The translations under genes and the position numbers were made by a program. A stretch of DNA of 60,714 nucleotides from GCA-002790615 sp964438025 (lineage in GTDB: Bacteria; Patescibacteriota; Minisyncoccia; Moranbacterales; UBA2206): the NCBI GenBank assembly GCA_964438025.1, contig CAYTIK010000002.1, positions 1 to 60,714 of the forward strand, in the 5' to 3' direction. Below the pieces are notes generated by a model that made no database searches, was not told the origin of the DNA, and was given only the letters and a program-made list of their open reading frames with translations. How positions within the stretch are numbered: position 1 is the first letter of the stretch; each line of letters begins with the position of its first letter. Shown here in pieces: positions 7,584-16,311 of the stretch.

Positions 7584-8126
7584 ATGGAAATTTCCAGATT
7601 GAAATCAATAATTGAAAGCCTGCTTTTTTTAAGCGGAGAACCGTTAAAAATAGCTAAAATTGCCAAAATTTGCGAATCTTCTAAAGCAGAAATAGAAAAT
7701 GCGATTATGCTTCTTCGGGGAGAATGCGCTGCGGCTAAGCGGGGAATTATTTTAATCAGAAAGGAAGACGAGGTCCAGTTGTCTACCAATCCGGAAAATT
7801 TTTCTTTTGTTGACCAGCTGGTCAAGAGCGAGATGCAAGAAAATCTAAGCAAGGCGGCGTTGGAAGCGCTTTCCATCGTAGCTTATAAGGGGCCGATAAC
7901 GCGTGCCGAAATCGAATCTATCCGCGGGGTTAATTGCAGTTTTACCTTGAGGTCATTAATGATGAGAGGGCTTTTGGAAAGAATAGAAAATCCTAAAGAC
8001 GGACGTGGATATTTATATAAAATTTCATTTGAGTTTATGAAAAAGTTAGGAATTGAAAGTTTGGATAAGCTGCCCGATTATCAGAAGCTAGCTTGTGATC
8101 CGCGCATTGAAAGTGTAATTGGATAA
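7584..8126 (+). CDS. scpB: Segregation and condensation protein B
   Basis: A 180-aa partner of ScpA. The N-terminal winged helix starts ESLLFLSGEPL, and the second one carries the family motif EALSIVAYKGPITRAEIESIRGV (approximately residues 94-116) followed by GRGYLYK. Length is normal. It lies in the usual scpA-scpB pair with 5-base spacing. The next gene begins at or just after its stop codon. Confidence 0.95.
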   Translation: MEISRLKSIIESLLFLSGEPLKIAKIAKICESSKAEIENAIMLLRGECAAAKRGIILIRKEDEVQLSTNPENFSFVDQLVKSEMQENLSKAALEALSIVAYKGPITRAEIESIRGVNCSFTLRSLMMRGLLERIENPKDGRGYLYKISFEFMKKLGIESLDKLPDYQKLACDPRIESVIG

Positions 8127-8144
8127 GTGATTTTAGGATTTTTC

Positions 8145-9206
8145 ATGAATGCCATTTTTTCTGTAATTTTATTTTTAGTAGTTTTGCCGCTGGTGCCGTT
8201 TTGGACGTGGGGAAAATTTTCCGGATTGGAAAAAAATATCACCTCAGCCGTTTGTGAAACTCTACGGCCGGCTTTCTGCCAGCCAGCTTCGGCAGAAAAA
8301 AAGGTAGCCGGAGTTTATCAGGTTGGTAAGGAGAATCCGCAGAATCAGAGTTATTTTCCGGTGGGAAATAGCCAGCCGGCAATTCCGTTTCCAGTGAAAA
8401 AAGAAAATATTCCGGATTTAAAAATTTGGGCCGGTTCTTCAGTAGTAATTGATGCAGAAAGCGGAATTATTTTGCATTTTGACAATGGCAAGAAAAAAAC
8501 TCAAATCGCCTCGCTAACCAAGATAATGACCGCTGTTTTGGTTATGGAAAAAATCAACAATCTCAATGAGGAAGTGAAAATTACCAAAGAAGCTGTCCGT
8601 CTGCCGGGAACCATCGTCGGCTGTCCCCGCAGCGGATATTGCTTGAGCAACCGCCTGTATGAAGGAGAAAGAGTCAGGGTTATCGATCTTTTAAAAGCCA
8701 TGCTGATGAATAGCGCCAATGACTCGGCTACCGCCTTAGCGATCCATATCGGCGGATCAACGGAAAGATTTTTGCAGATGATGAATGGCAAAGCCCAAGA
8801 ACTGGGCTTACGGGATACTAATTTTTGCACTCCGTCAGGCTTGGAAATTGACGGCCGAGAAGAGCAATGCTATTCTACGGCCTACGATATTGCCCGGATC
8901 GGAGCTTATGCCCTGAAATACGAAAAAATCTGGGAGATTATGCGGATTCCGGAAGAAAGATTTTTTTCAGCTGACGGAAAATATATGCACGAACTGAAGA
9001 ATACCGATTTATTGCTGACGACTTTGCCGAATTGTTTGGGTGGCAAGACCGGCTTTACGCCTTTGGCGGGGAGATCGTTATTGACTGGCGTAGCAGACAC
9101 AACGGGTCAGCACAAAATTATCGCCGTGTTGCTCAATGATGAAAATCGCTGGGAAGATATGAAAATTTTAATTAATTGGATTTGGGAAAATTATCAATGG
9201 AAATAG
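8145..9206 (+). CDS. D-alanyl-D-alanine carboxypeptidase (DacA/PBP5-like)
   Basis: Trims the terminal D-Ala of peptidoglycan pentapeptides outside the membrane. The three active-site motifs are S-L-T-K (in IASLTKIMTAV), S-A-N (LMNSANDSATALA) and KTG (GGKTGFTPLAG). A hydrophobic N-terminal segment acts as signal or anchor. About 353 aa from the ATG at 8145; a GTG at 8127, right after the scpB stop, would add 6 residues. The linker after the membrane segment contains a palindromic insertion (8268-8311). The C-terminal beta-domain and membrane helix of PBP5 are missing, so it is a minimal form. It overlaps mraY by 10 bases. Confidence 0.9.
   Translation: MNAIFSVILFLVVLPLVPFWTWGKFSGLEKNITSAVCETLRPAFCQPASAEKKVAGVYQVGKENPQNQSYFPVGNSQPAIPFPVKKENIPDLKIWAGSSVVIDAESGIILHFDNGKKKTQIASLTKIMTAVLVMEKINNLNEEVKITKEAVRLPGTIVGCPRSGYCLSNRLYEGERVRVIDLLKAMLMNSANDSATALAIHIGGSTERFLQMMNGKAQELGLRDTNFCTPSGLEIDGREEQCYSTAYDIARIGAYALKYEKIWEIMRIPEERFFSADGKYMHELKNTDLLLTTLPNCLGGKTGFTPLAGRSLLTGVADTTGQHKIIAVLLNDENRWEDMKILINWIWENYQWK
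8268..8311. repeat. In-frame palindromic element inside the carboxypeptidase gene
   Basis: Nested inverted repeats: outer CCGGCT (8268-8273) with AGCCGG (8306-8311), inner TTTCTGCC (8273-8280) with GGCAGAAA (8291-8298). It encodes AFCQPASAEKKVAG in the non-conserved linker and keeps the frame open. Confidence 0.55.
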
Positions 9207-10303
9207 CTAAAATTCAAAGCATCCCGATGGTCGTCAATATTTTGAAAGTTCTTTCAGTTGGTTTTTTGGCTTTTATTATTGCTTTCTTGATTACGCCGAT
9301 TCTGACTCATTTTCTCTATCAGAAAAAATTAGGCATTAAGATAAAAGAGAATTCAGTAGACGGACAAAAATTGACTTATATCAACCAGCTCCATAGCCAC
9401 AAAAGCGGCACTCCGACGATGGGGGGAATTTTAATCTGGCTGACAGTTTTAATTTTAATTTTTATTTCTCATTATCTTTTTCCATTATTAGCCGGCTGGC
9501 TGAACATTAATTTTATTGCCCGCTTGGATTTTTTCAGCCGCTCCCAGACTTGGCTGCCGCTTTTTGCCTTAATTTCTGCCGGAATTTTGGGATTGTTTGA
9601 TGATTTTATGAGTGTGCGCGGCTTGGGCAGCAACAAAGGCGGTGGCATGCGTTTCGCTATCCGTTTTGGCTGGCTAATAGTGATTGCCGTATTGGGTGCC
9701 GGTTGGTTTTTTTACAAATTAGGCTGGGACCAGATCCATGTTCCGGCGATAGGTGATTTCAGCATCGGTTTTTGGTATATTCCATTGTTTATTTTTATCA
9801 TTCTTTTTACGGCTATTTCTTCCAACGAAACCGATGGACTGGACGGCTTGAACGGAGGAATCTTAATGATTGCCTTTGCGTCTTTTTCACTCATTTCTTT
9901 CTTCCAGAATAAAATGGATCTGGCAGCTTTTTGCGCGGTAATTGCCGGAGCCTTGTTAGCTTTTCTGTGGTTTAATGTCTATCCAGCCAGATTTTTTATG
10001 GGCGACACCGGCGCAATTTCTTTAGGGACGACATTGGGAGTGATCGCGATGCTCACCAATTCAGCTTTGGTTTTATTCCTGATAGTTTTTGTTTATGTCA
10101 TTGAATCGGGCAGTGTGGCTGTCCAGCTTTTCAGCAAGAAGTTTTTCCAAAAAAAAATCTTTCTCGCGGCACCCATCCATCATCATTTTGAAGCTAAGGG
10201 CTGGCCGGAAACCAAAGTGACCATGCGCGCCTGGATTTTCACGCTAGTTACCGCTTTTCTGGGCTTGATAATTGGAATTTTGGGAATGGGAAAATACCAT
10301 TAA
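9197..10303 (+). CDS. mraY: Phospho-N-acetylmuramoyl-pentapeptide-transferase
   Basis: Makes lipid I from UDP-MurNAc-pentapeptide and undecaprenyl phosphate, the first membrane step of peptidoglycan synthesis. 368 aa with about ten membrane helices. The family signatures are all present: GTPTMGG near the N-terminus, the DDF catalytic pair, NETDGLDGLNGG, MGDTGAISLG and the APIHHHFE loop. The ATG at 9197 is chosen because the family starts close to the first helix; it overlaps the carboxypeptidase stop by 10 bases. Having mraY next to a carboxypeptidase, outside a full dcw cluster, is unusual. Confidence 0.96.
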   Translation: MEIAKIQSIPMVVNILKVLSVGFLAFIIAFLITPILTHFLYQKKLGIKIKENSVDGQKLTYINQLHSHKSGTPTMGGILIWLTVLILIFISHYLFPLLAGWLNINFIARLDFFSRSQTWLPLFALISAGILGLFDDFMSVRGLGSNKGGGMRFAIRFGWLIVIAVLGAGWFFYKLGWDQIHVPAIGDFSIGFWYIPLFIFIILFTAISSNETDGLDGLNGGILMIAFASFSLISFFQNKMDLAAFCAVIAGALLAFLWFNVYPARFFMGDTGAISLGTTLGVIAMLTNSALVLFLIVFVYVIESGSVAVQLFSKKFFQKKIFLAAPIHHHFEAKGWPETKVTMRAWIFTLVTAFLGLIIGILGMGKYH

Positions 10304-10317
10304 AATTTTGAGACAAT

Positions 10318-11358
10318 ATGGAAATTAAGAAAATACAAGATGCGGATTCAAATGGAAAAAAAGTTTTAGTGAGAGTAGATTTTAATGTGGCAATTGAAAA
10401 CGGCCAGGTTAAAGAAAAATTTAAAATAGAAACAGCTAAAGAAACGATTGATTATCTTCTGAAAAAGAATTGTAAAATAGCGCTGATTTCCCATCTGGGT
10501 CGTCCAGGAGGAAAACTTAATCCGGAATTTTCTCTGGAACAAATTAAAGATGTCGCGAGCGAATCTTTAGGAATGAAGGTAAATTTTATTGATGATTGTA
10601 TTGGAGATAAAGTAAAAATGGCACTGGATAAACTTTCTACTGAAGAAGCTTTACTTTTAGAGAATGTGCGTTTTCATGCTGGAGACGAAGAAAATAGCCT
10701 GGAATTTTCCCAAGAGTTAGCGAAGAATTTTGATATTTTTATTAATGACGCTTTTAGCGCGTCGCATCGTGACCATGCTTCAGTAACGGGTGTGGCTAAA
10801 ATTATACCTAGTTTTGCGGGCTGGCGCTTGCAAAAAGAAATAATGGAAATGGAAAAAATTAAGGATGGTTTTGCTAAACCAGCCGTAGCAATTATCGGTG
10901 GAGCGAAGATTGAAACTAAATTGCCGGTCATTAAATTTTTCGAAAAGAGTTATGATTACGTTTTGGTCGGCGGTAAAATTGCTAACGAAGCTCTCGACCA
11001 AAAAATTATTTTTAACAAAAAAGTTATTTTGCCAGTGGATTTTATTGATGACCGGTTGGACATCGGGCCGGAAACGGTGAAAAAATTTCAAGAGATAATC
11101 CAAAAAGCCCAAACAGTCGTTTGGAATGGTCCGTTGGGAAAATTTGAAGAAGCCAAATATTCTCATGGAACGATGGATGTTTTTCAAGCGCTTTTGCAAT
11201 CAACGGCTTATAAAGTGACTGGTGGCGGAGAAACATTGGAAATTTTAGAAAAAAATCAGGCGTTTGATAAATTCAATTTTGTTTCCACTGGGGGCGGAGC
11301 CATGCTGGAATGCCTGTCTGGGGGAAAAATGCCAGGGATTGAAATATTAAAAGTTTAA
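10318..11358 (+). CDS. pgk: Phosphoglycerate kinase, compact form
   Basis: Converts 1,3-bisphosphoglycerate and ADP to 3-phosphoglycerate and ATP. Motifs: VRVDFNV (substrate site), HLGRPGG, LLENVRFH, NDAFSASHRDHASVTG, and the glycine-rich C-terminal GGGETLE and STGGGAMLE. At 346 aa it is about 40-50 residues shorter than usual, with the loss mainly in loops of the C-terminal nucleotide domain. All catalytic motifs remain, so it should be active. It is followed after 9 bases by gpmI, forming a lower-glycolysis pair. Confidence 0.95.
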   Translation: MEIKKIQDADSNGKKVLVRVDFNVAIENGQVKEKFKIETAKETIDYLLKKNCKIALISHLGRPGGKLNPEFSLEQIKDVASESLGMKVNFIDDCIGDKVKMALDKLSTEEALLLENVRFHAGDEENSLEFSQELAKNFDIFINDAFSASHRDHASVTGVAKIIPSFAGWRLQKEIMEMEKIKDGFAKPAVAIIGGAKIETKLPVIKFFEKSYDYVLVGGKIANEALDQKIIFNKKVILPVDFIDDRLDIGPETVKKFQEIIQKAQTVVWNGPLGKFEEAKYSHGTMDVFQALLQSTAYKVTGGGETLEILEKNQAFDKFNFVSTGGGAMLECLSGGKMPGIEILKV

Positions 11359-11367
11359 AAAAATACC

Positions 11368-12924
11368 ATGGCGGAAAAGAAAAAAACAACGGTACTGGTT
11401 ATTTTAGATGGCTGGGGGATTGCGCCACCTTCGGCTTACAACGCCATTACTTTAGCGCGGACGCCCAATTGGGATCGGTTGCGGAAAATTTATCCAGTCA
11501 CGGAATTAGGCGCCACTGGCCAGGATGTCGGCCTGGAGGATAAAAAAATGAGCGGTTCGGAAGCCGGCCATATGAATATCGGAGCGGGCCGGATTGTCCC
11601 GCAAGATTCTTTCTATATTTACAAAAGCATTAAAGACGGTTCGTTTTTGCGCAATCCAGCTATTCTGGGAGCGATTGAGCATGTTAAAAAAAATCACAGC
11701 CAGTTGCATCTGATGGGGCTGATGGGAGATTACGATAGTCCGCATAGCGATCCGAATCATTTTCAAGCGATTCTTAAACTGGCTAAAAAACATAAATTAG
11801 CGGAAGTCTTCTGTCATTTTTTTACTGACGGCCGCGATTCTTATCCCCGGAGTGCCAAAGAACATCTGAAAAACTTTAAAAAAATAATGGCAAAAGTCGG
11901 TCTGGGGAAAATTGCCACCTTAGGCGGCCGGTTTTATGCGATGGATCGGGTAAAAAATTGGAAAAGATTAGTGCAAGCTTTTGACGCCATGGTTTTTTCC
12001 CGGGGGGAAAAAGTCAGTTCGCCCGAAGCGGCGATTGAAAATTCTTACGAAAAAGGCCTGAATGATGAATATCTTTTGCCGACAGTAATTATGGAAGATG
12101 GCCAGCCAGTAGCCAAGATCAAGGAAAATGATGCGGTTATTTTTTTCAATCTGCGTTCTGACCGCGCCCGGCAATTCTCCAAGTTATTTGTAGCAAATAA
12201 TAAAGAAAGAATTATTCAAGACGATATGCCGATAGTGGACAAAATTAAAAATTTATTTTTTGTCGCTCTGACGGATTTCGGGGTCGATCTGGATATCGAT
12301 ACGGCTTTTCCTAAACACAGCATCAGAGCCACTTTGCCGGCGGTTATGGAAAAAAAGAAGCAGATTTATATCGCCGAAACGGAAAAATTCGCCCATGTCA
12401 CTTATTTTTTCAACGGAGGTTATACCCATAGAGTGGCCAATGAAGATCGCTGGAAAATTGATTCTCCCCAGACTGACTCCTATGACAAAATTCCAGAGAT
12501 GTCGGCGGAAAAAATAACTCAAAAAGTTTTGGAGTGCGTGCAATCTGGCAATTATGATTTTCTTACGTTGAATTTTGCCAATGCGGATATGGTAGGCCAT
12601 ACGGGAAATTTGCGGGCAGCGGTAAGGGCCGTGGAAACGGTGGATGTCGAATTGGGCAAGATTGTGAAAGAGGTTTTGGCTCAAAAAGGAAATTTGTTCG
12701 TTACAGCCGATCATGGGAATGCGGAAAAAATGTTTGATGAAAAAAATAACCAGCCTTACACTTTCCACACTAAAAATCCAGTGCCTTTCTTGGTTGTCGG
12801 GGAAAAGTTTAAGAATCGAAAATTAAAATCCGGAGGCGTGCTGGGTAATATTGCACCGACTATTTTGGAAGTTATGGAGATAGAGAAGCCTTATCTTATG
12901 GACAAAGAATCATTGCTAATTTAA
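11368..12924 (+). CDS. gpmI: 2,3-bisphosphoglycerate-independent phosphoglycerate mutase
   Basis: Interconverts 3- and 2-phosphoglycerate with two Mn ions. 518 aa, the normal length. The metal site DGWG is at residues 14-17 and the phosphoserine nucleophile is S64 in GSEAGHMNIGAGR. The phosphotransferase domain follows with DGRDSYP, NLRSDRARQ, the NFANADMVGHTG motif and TADHGNAE. Translation is probably coupled to pgk 9 bases upstream. Confidence 0.96.
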   Translation: MAEKKKTTVLVILDGWGIAPPSAYNAITLARTPNWDRLRKIYPVTELGATGQDVGLEDKKMSGSEAGHMNIGAGRIVPQDSFYIYKSIKDGSFLRNPAILGAIEHVKKNHSQLHLMGLMGDYDSPHSDPNHFQAILKLAKKHKLAEVFCHFFTDGRDSYPRSAKEHLKNFKKIMAKVGLGKIATLGGRFYAMDRVKNWKRLVQAFDAMVFSRGEKVSSPEAAIENSYEKGLNDEYLLPTVIMEDGQPVAKIKENDAVIFFNLRSDRARQFSKLFVANNKERIIQDDMPIVDKIKNLFFVALTDFGVDLDIDTAFPKHSIRATLPAVMEKKKQIYIAETEKFAHVTYFFNGGYTHRVANEDRWKIDSPQTDSYDKIPEMSAEKITQKVLECVQSGNYDFLTLNFANADMVGHTGNLRAAVRAVETVDVELGKIVKEVLAQKGNLFVTADHGNAEKMFDEKNNQPYTFHTKNPVPFLVVGEKFKNRKLKSGGVLGNIAPTILEVMEIEKPYLMDKESLLI

Positions 12925-12940
12925 TTTGCTTAAAAAATAT

Positions 12941-12966
12941 GCCCGGTAGTGAAATTTCGACCGGGC
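12941..12966. terminator. Hairpin after gpmI, possible terminator
   Basis: The stem GCCCGGT/ACCGGGC has a 12-base loop and lies 17 bases after the gpmI stop. No T-run follows, so termination here would be atypical. Confidence 0.4.
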
Positions 12967-13022
12967 TTCGCCCAAATCTATTAAATTTTCAGAACACAAT
13001 AATAATTTTTTATTTTAAAATT

Positions 13023-13054
13023 TTGACAGTATAAATAAGCTAATTATTTATAAA
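13023..13054 (+). promoter_or_regulatory. Possible promoter of the PfkB kinase gene
   Basis: TTGACA (13023-13028) is followed by TATAAA-like bases at 13049-13054. The spacer is about 20 bases, longer than ideal. Confidence 0.35.
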
Positions 13055-13074
13055 GTCGAAATTCTACTGCCGGG

Positions 13075-14076
13075 ATGAAAAAAATAATTTGTATCGGTTC
13101 GGCCTGTAAGGATATTTTTTTCCCTACTTTCAAGGGAGTGCTCCAAGAAACGCCGGAAGATTTATTAGCGCAGCGGAAAATCACTTTTGAATTAGGGGCC
13201 AAATATAAAATTGAAGAAAGATTCGAAACCCTAGGTGGCTGTGCCGTCAACGTAGCCTGCGCCCTGGCTCAACTGGGAATTTTAACGGCGTGCTATTCTA
13301 AATTGGGCCAGGACAGCGTAGGTGGTTGGATTAAAAATAAATTAAAAGAATTTGGAATAGACCAAGAATTAATTACAACAGAAGCAGAATATCCCAGCGA
13401 TCTCTCAGCGATTATCGTCGATCAAAAAAGCGGCGACCGGGTAATTTTTTCCAATCAAAAAGTTAACGGGACTTTGCAAATAATCCCGGAGAAGCTAAAA
13501 GAAGCCGAATGGGTTTTTATCGGTGATTTGCAAGGAGATTGGGAAAACCATTTAGAAAATATTTTTGTTGCCGCTAAAGAGAAGGGCATTAAAATCGCTT
13601 TCAATCCCCGCCAAAGCAATATCCATGAGAAAGCCCAAAAAATAATCAAATACCTTCCATTTTCAGAAATTGTTTTATTAAATAAAGATGAAGCGATAGA
13701 ATTAGTCTCCAATTTGGGCCAGTTTTCCCGAGAAGAACTAGACAATGAAAAATTTTTAATTTTAAAATTTAAGGAAATTGGCGTAAAAATTGTGGCGATA
13801 ACTGATGGAGCCAGAGGAGCTTGGGCTACTCAAGATAAAAAAATATTTTTTGCTCCCGGCCTTAAAATTGAAGCCAGTGATTCGACCGGAGCCGGCGACG
13901 CTTTTTCTGGCGCTTTTTGGGGCGCTTATCTCAAAGGAGAAAAAATTGCAGAGTGTTTAAAGTGGGGCATCATCAATGGCAGTAGCGTAGTGCAATTTTA
14001 CGGCGGGCAAAAAGGCTTGTTGAAGGAGGATGATTTAAGAAAAGAAGCGCAAAAAATTAAAGTAAAAGAAATTTAA
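13075..14076 (+). CDS. PfkB-family carbohydrate kinase
   Basis: A 333-aa ATP-dependent sugar or nucleoside kinase of the ribokinase fold. The first signature is GGCAVNVACALAQLG, where the G-G contacts the sugar. The second is DSTGAGDAFSGAF, holding the anion hole and the catalytic Asp. ITDGARGA precedes the ATP site. The substrate cannot be fixed from sequence; ribose, fructose-phosphate or adenosine are possible. It is not closely linked to a sugar transporter. It follows pgk-gpmI but has its own possible promoter. Confidence 0.85.
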   Translation: MKKIICIGSACKDIFFPTFKGVLQETPEDLLAQRKITFELGAKYKIEERFETLGGCAVNVACALAQLGILTACYSKLGQDSVGGWIKNKLKEFGIDQELITTEAEYPSDLSAIIVDQKSGDRVIFSNQKVNGTLQIIPEKLKEAEWVFIGDLQGDWENHLENIFVAAKEKGIKIAFNPRQSNIHEKAQKIIKYLPFSEIVLLNKDEAIELVSNLGQFSREELDNEKFLILKFKEIGVKIVAITDGARGAWATQDKKIFFAPGLKIEASDSTGAGDAFSGAFWGAYLKGEKIAECLKWGIINGSSVVQFYGGQKGLLKEDDLRKEAQKIKVKEI

Positions 14077-14117
14077 TATTTGTCATCCCGCACTTGATGC
14101 AGGATCCAGTAAATAAT

Positions 14118-14966
14118 ATGAAATCTAAAAAAATCGCCATTTTTGAAGGTCGGAAAATCCGCCGGATTTGGGATGAGAAAAATGAAAAATGGTATTTTTC
14201 AATTATTGATATTGTAGCTGTTCTTACCGAACAAGTTGATTTTAAAAAGGCTAAAAGTTATTGGTCAACGTTAAAAGACCGCTTAAAAAAGGAAGGAAGT
14301 CAGTTGGTCACAAAATGTGACCAACTGAAAATGCAGTCAGCCGACGGAAAATATTACGCTACTGATGCGGCAGATACGGAAACACTATTGCGTCTTATTC
14401 AATCTGTTCCCAGCCCCAAAGCTGAACCGGTCAAACTTTGGCTGGCGCGAGTGGGTTATGAACGGATAGAAGAAATCAATGATCCGGAAAAAGCATTAAA
14501 TCGCAGTCGAAATTATTGGCAAAAAATGGGCCGCAGCCAGCAATGGATACAGCAAAGAATGATGGGACAGGAAATCCGCAATAAATTGACGGATTATTGG
14601 AAAAATAACGAAGTCAAAGAGCGGGACGAATACGCGATTTTGACCAATATTATCCATGCAGAATGGAGTGATCTGTCGGTCAAAGAACATAAAAACCTAA
14701 AAAATTTAAAAACAGAAAATTTGCGCGATCATATGTCTGATGCGGAATTGGTTTTTACCGCACTAGCGGAACTTTCCACTAGACAAATCGCGGAAACGGT
14801 GGAAGCTAAGGGTTTGGCAGAAAATAAAATACCAGCCAAAAAAGGTGGCCGCATCGCCAAAAACGCCCGTCTAGAACTCGAACAAAAAACCGGCAAAAAA
14901 ATCGTAACCGGCGCCAATTTTAGATTAAGAAAAAGTATTCATAATTCTACGGCCGTCAGAAAATGA
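14118..14966 (+). CDS. Bro-N domain protein (phage antirepressor-like)
   Basis: A 282-aa protein. The N-terminal ~100 residues match the Bro-N fold: IAIFEGRKIRRIWDE, WYFSIIDIVAVL, then SYWSTLKDRLKKEGSQL. Such domains bind DNA in phage antirepressors, but chromosomal homologues of this length are common in bacteria and poorly understood. The middle has charged helices and the C-terminus is basic (KKGGRIAKNARLE, KKIVTG). The ATG at 14118 is preferred; upstream TTG and ATG codons at 14094-14099 fall inside a repeat-like stretch (TGTCATCCCGCACTTGATGC). No other phage gene is nearby. Confidence 0.7.
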   Translation: MKSKKIAIFEGRKIRRIWDEKNEKWYFSIIDIVAVLTEQVDFKKAKSYWSTLKDRLKKEGSQLVTKCDQLKMQSADGKYYATDAADTETLLRLIQSVPSPKAEPVKLWLARVGYERIEEINDPEKALNRSRNYWQKMGRSQQWIQQRMMGQEIRNKLTDYWKNNEVKERDEYAILTNIIHAEWSDLSVKEHKNLKNLKTENLRDHMSDAELVFTALAELSTRQIAETVEAKGLAENKIPAKKGGRIAKNARLELEQKTGKKIVTGANFRLRKSIHNSTAVRK

Positions 14967-15002
14967 GTAATTTTAAAATATTGAAAGAGTAAATTTATTT
15001 TT

Positions 15003-16292
15003 ATGCCAGAACAATTTAAGCCTTATAATTTCGACCAAGCGCAAACTGCCGACGCCAAAGCTTTGGCGGGCAGGGATGAAGCCACTAAAATGTCCGCCTC
15101 TGCTGAAACTCCGGCGGATAAAGAGGCTAAAATTAAAAGTGGCGAAGCAAAAGATTACAAAGAAGCCGAGGAAAAAGTCGAAGAAGAAGAAAAAGAAAAA
15201 AATAAAGAGCAAAAATTATTAACCGAAGAAGAAGCTGTAGAACAACTTAAAAAAGTCAACACGGTTTATGGGGAATTTTGTCATGAATTCATAGATAATA
15301 ATAGTCTGGCCGCAAAAAGGATAGCATATTTGTATCAACGCCACCTAGAAATAGTGCCGATTATATTTAACCAAGGAATCGTAGATGGATATGGTAATTT
15401 CATGAGTAAAAGTTTAGAAATTTTTTCTCGTCCAGAAGTGGTGAATTTGATAATCGACTTGGAAGATAATATGCTAGGAAGCGAAGCTTGTTTGATTTCA
15501 AGGATTGGGGAATTTGTTATACATTATCGTGGCGATGAAAAAGAAAAAGATAAATTTTTAAATGAATATTTATCTCTTATAAAATTATACAAAGATGCTC
15601 TGATAGTCATTGAATCGGCTGGACGAGACATGGCTGGCATTAAAGATATGCAAAAAATTAATTTTTACAATAATCAGATAGTGATAGATGAACTAAAATC
15701 TGCATATGAAAAGGACACATATTTTTATAGTGGTTTTAAAAAGATTGCTTTAGATAAACCGTCAGAGAATAAATTAATGGATTTTTTAGATATGGCTACA
15801 GATAAATTGTCCCAAAAAATAAATGGCGCTACCGAAGCCATTGATTACGTTGAAATTTTGGAACAAATAGATACTATGCGTAATGTTGATATCGATCCTG
15901 ACTTGAGCGGTTTTCATAATTATCGCGGCATTTTTAATAAATTACAAAAGGAAGGACTAATTACTCAAGAAGTTGAGGACAAATTTTCTAAACGATGTAT
16001 CAAAATGGCAGATATGCTCAAAAAAAAGTTAGAAGATAAAATATTATCAGTAATAGGTAAAGACGAATTTTTAAAACTAATGGCTGTCTTGCAAGTAGAA
16101 ATGAAGTGTTTAATATCTGAAAATTATCGAAATTCTCATGAAGGAAATTCCGATTATATCGAAGAAGAAATTAAAAAATATAATGAGAAAACTTTGACAG
16201 ACTGTCTGCGGAGGATGGGGGAATCCTTAAGATACGAATTTGGTATAATCTATCGATTTAAACTTGTTCAGCTCAAAAAACAGTATTTGTAA
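15003..16292 (+). CDS. Unknown protein with acidic coiled-coil N-terminus
   Basis: I do not recognise this 429-aa family. Residues 1-80 are low-complexity and highly charged (Lys/Glu/Ala), ending in a likely coiled coil (EEKVEEEEKEKNKEQ). Residues 80-429 look entirely helical, with no signal peptide, membrane helix or catalytic motif. The base composition resembles its neighbours. The ATG at 15003 is the only good start. It has 36 bases before it and 19 after it, so it may share a transcript with the synthetase downstream. A cytoplasmic, structural or partner-binding role is possible but not shown. Confidence 0.7.
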   Translation: MPEQFKPYNFDQAQTADAKALAGRDEATKMSASAETPADKEAKIKSGEAKDYKEAEEKVEEEEKEKNKEQKLLTEEEAVEQLKKVNTVYGEFCHEFIDNNSLAAKRIAYLYQRHLEIVPIIFNQGIVDGYGNFMSKSLEIFSRPEVVNLIIDLEDNMLGSEACLISRIGEFVIHYRGDEKEKDKFLNEYLSLIKLYKDALIVIESAGRDMAGIKDMQKINFYNNQIVIDELKSAYEKDTYFYSGFKKIALDKPSENKLMDFLDMATDKLSQKINGATEAIDYVEILEQIDTMRNVDIDPDLSGFHNYRGIFNKLQKEGLITQEVEDKFSKRCIKMADMLKKKLEDKILSVIGKDEFLKLMAVLQVEMKCLISENYRNSHEGNSDYIEEEIKKYNEKTLTDCLRRMGESLRYEFGIIYRFKLVQLKKQYL

Positions 16293-16311
16293 TTTTTTTT
16301 AAATAATTATT

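Noticed and set aside
14081..14117. Additional codons of the Bro-N gene (TTG or ATG at 14094-14099)
   Set aside because: These bases look like a repeat (TGTCATCCCGCACTTGATGC), and the family start fits the ATG at 14118.
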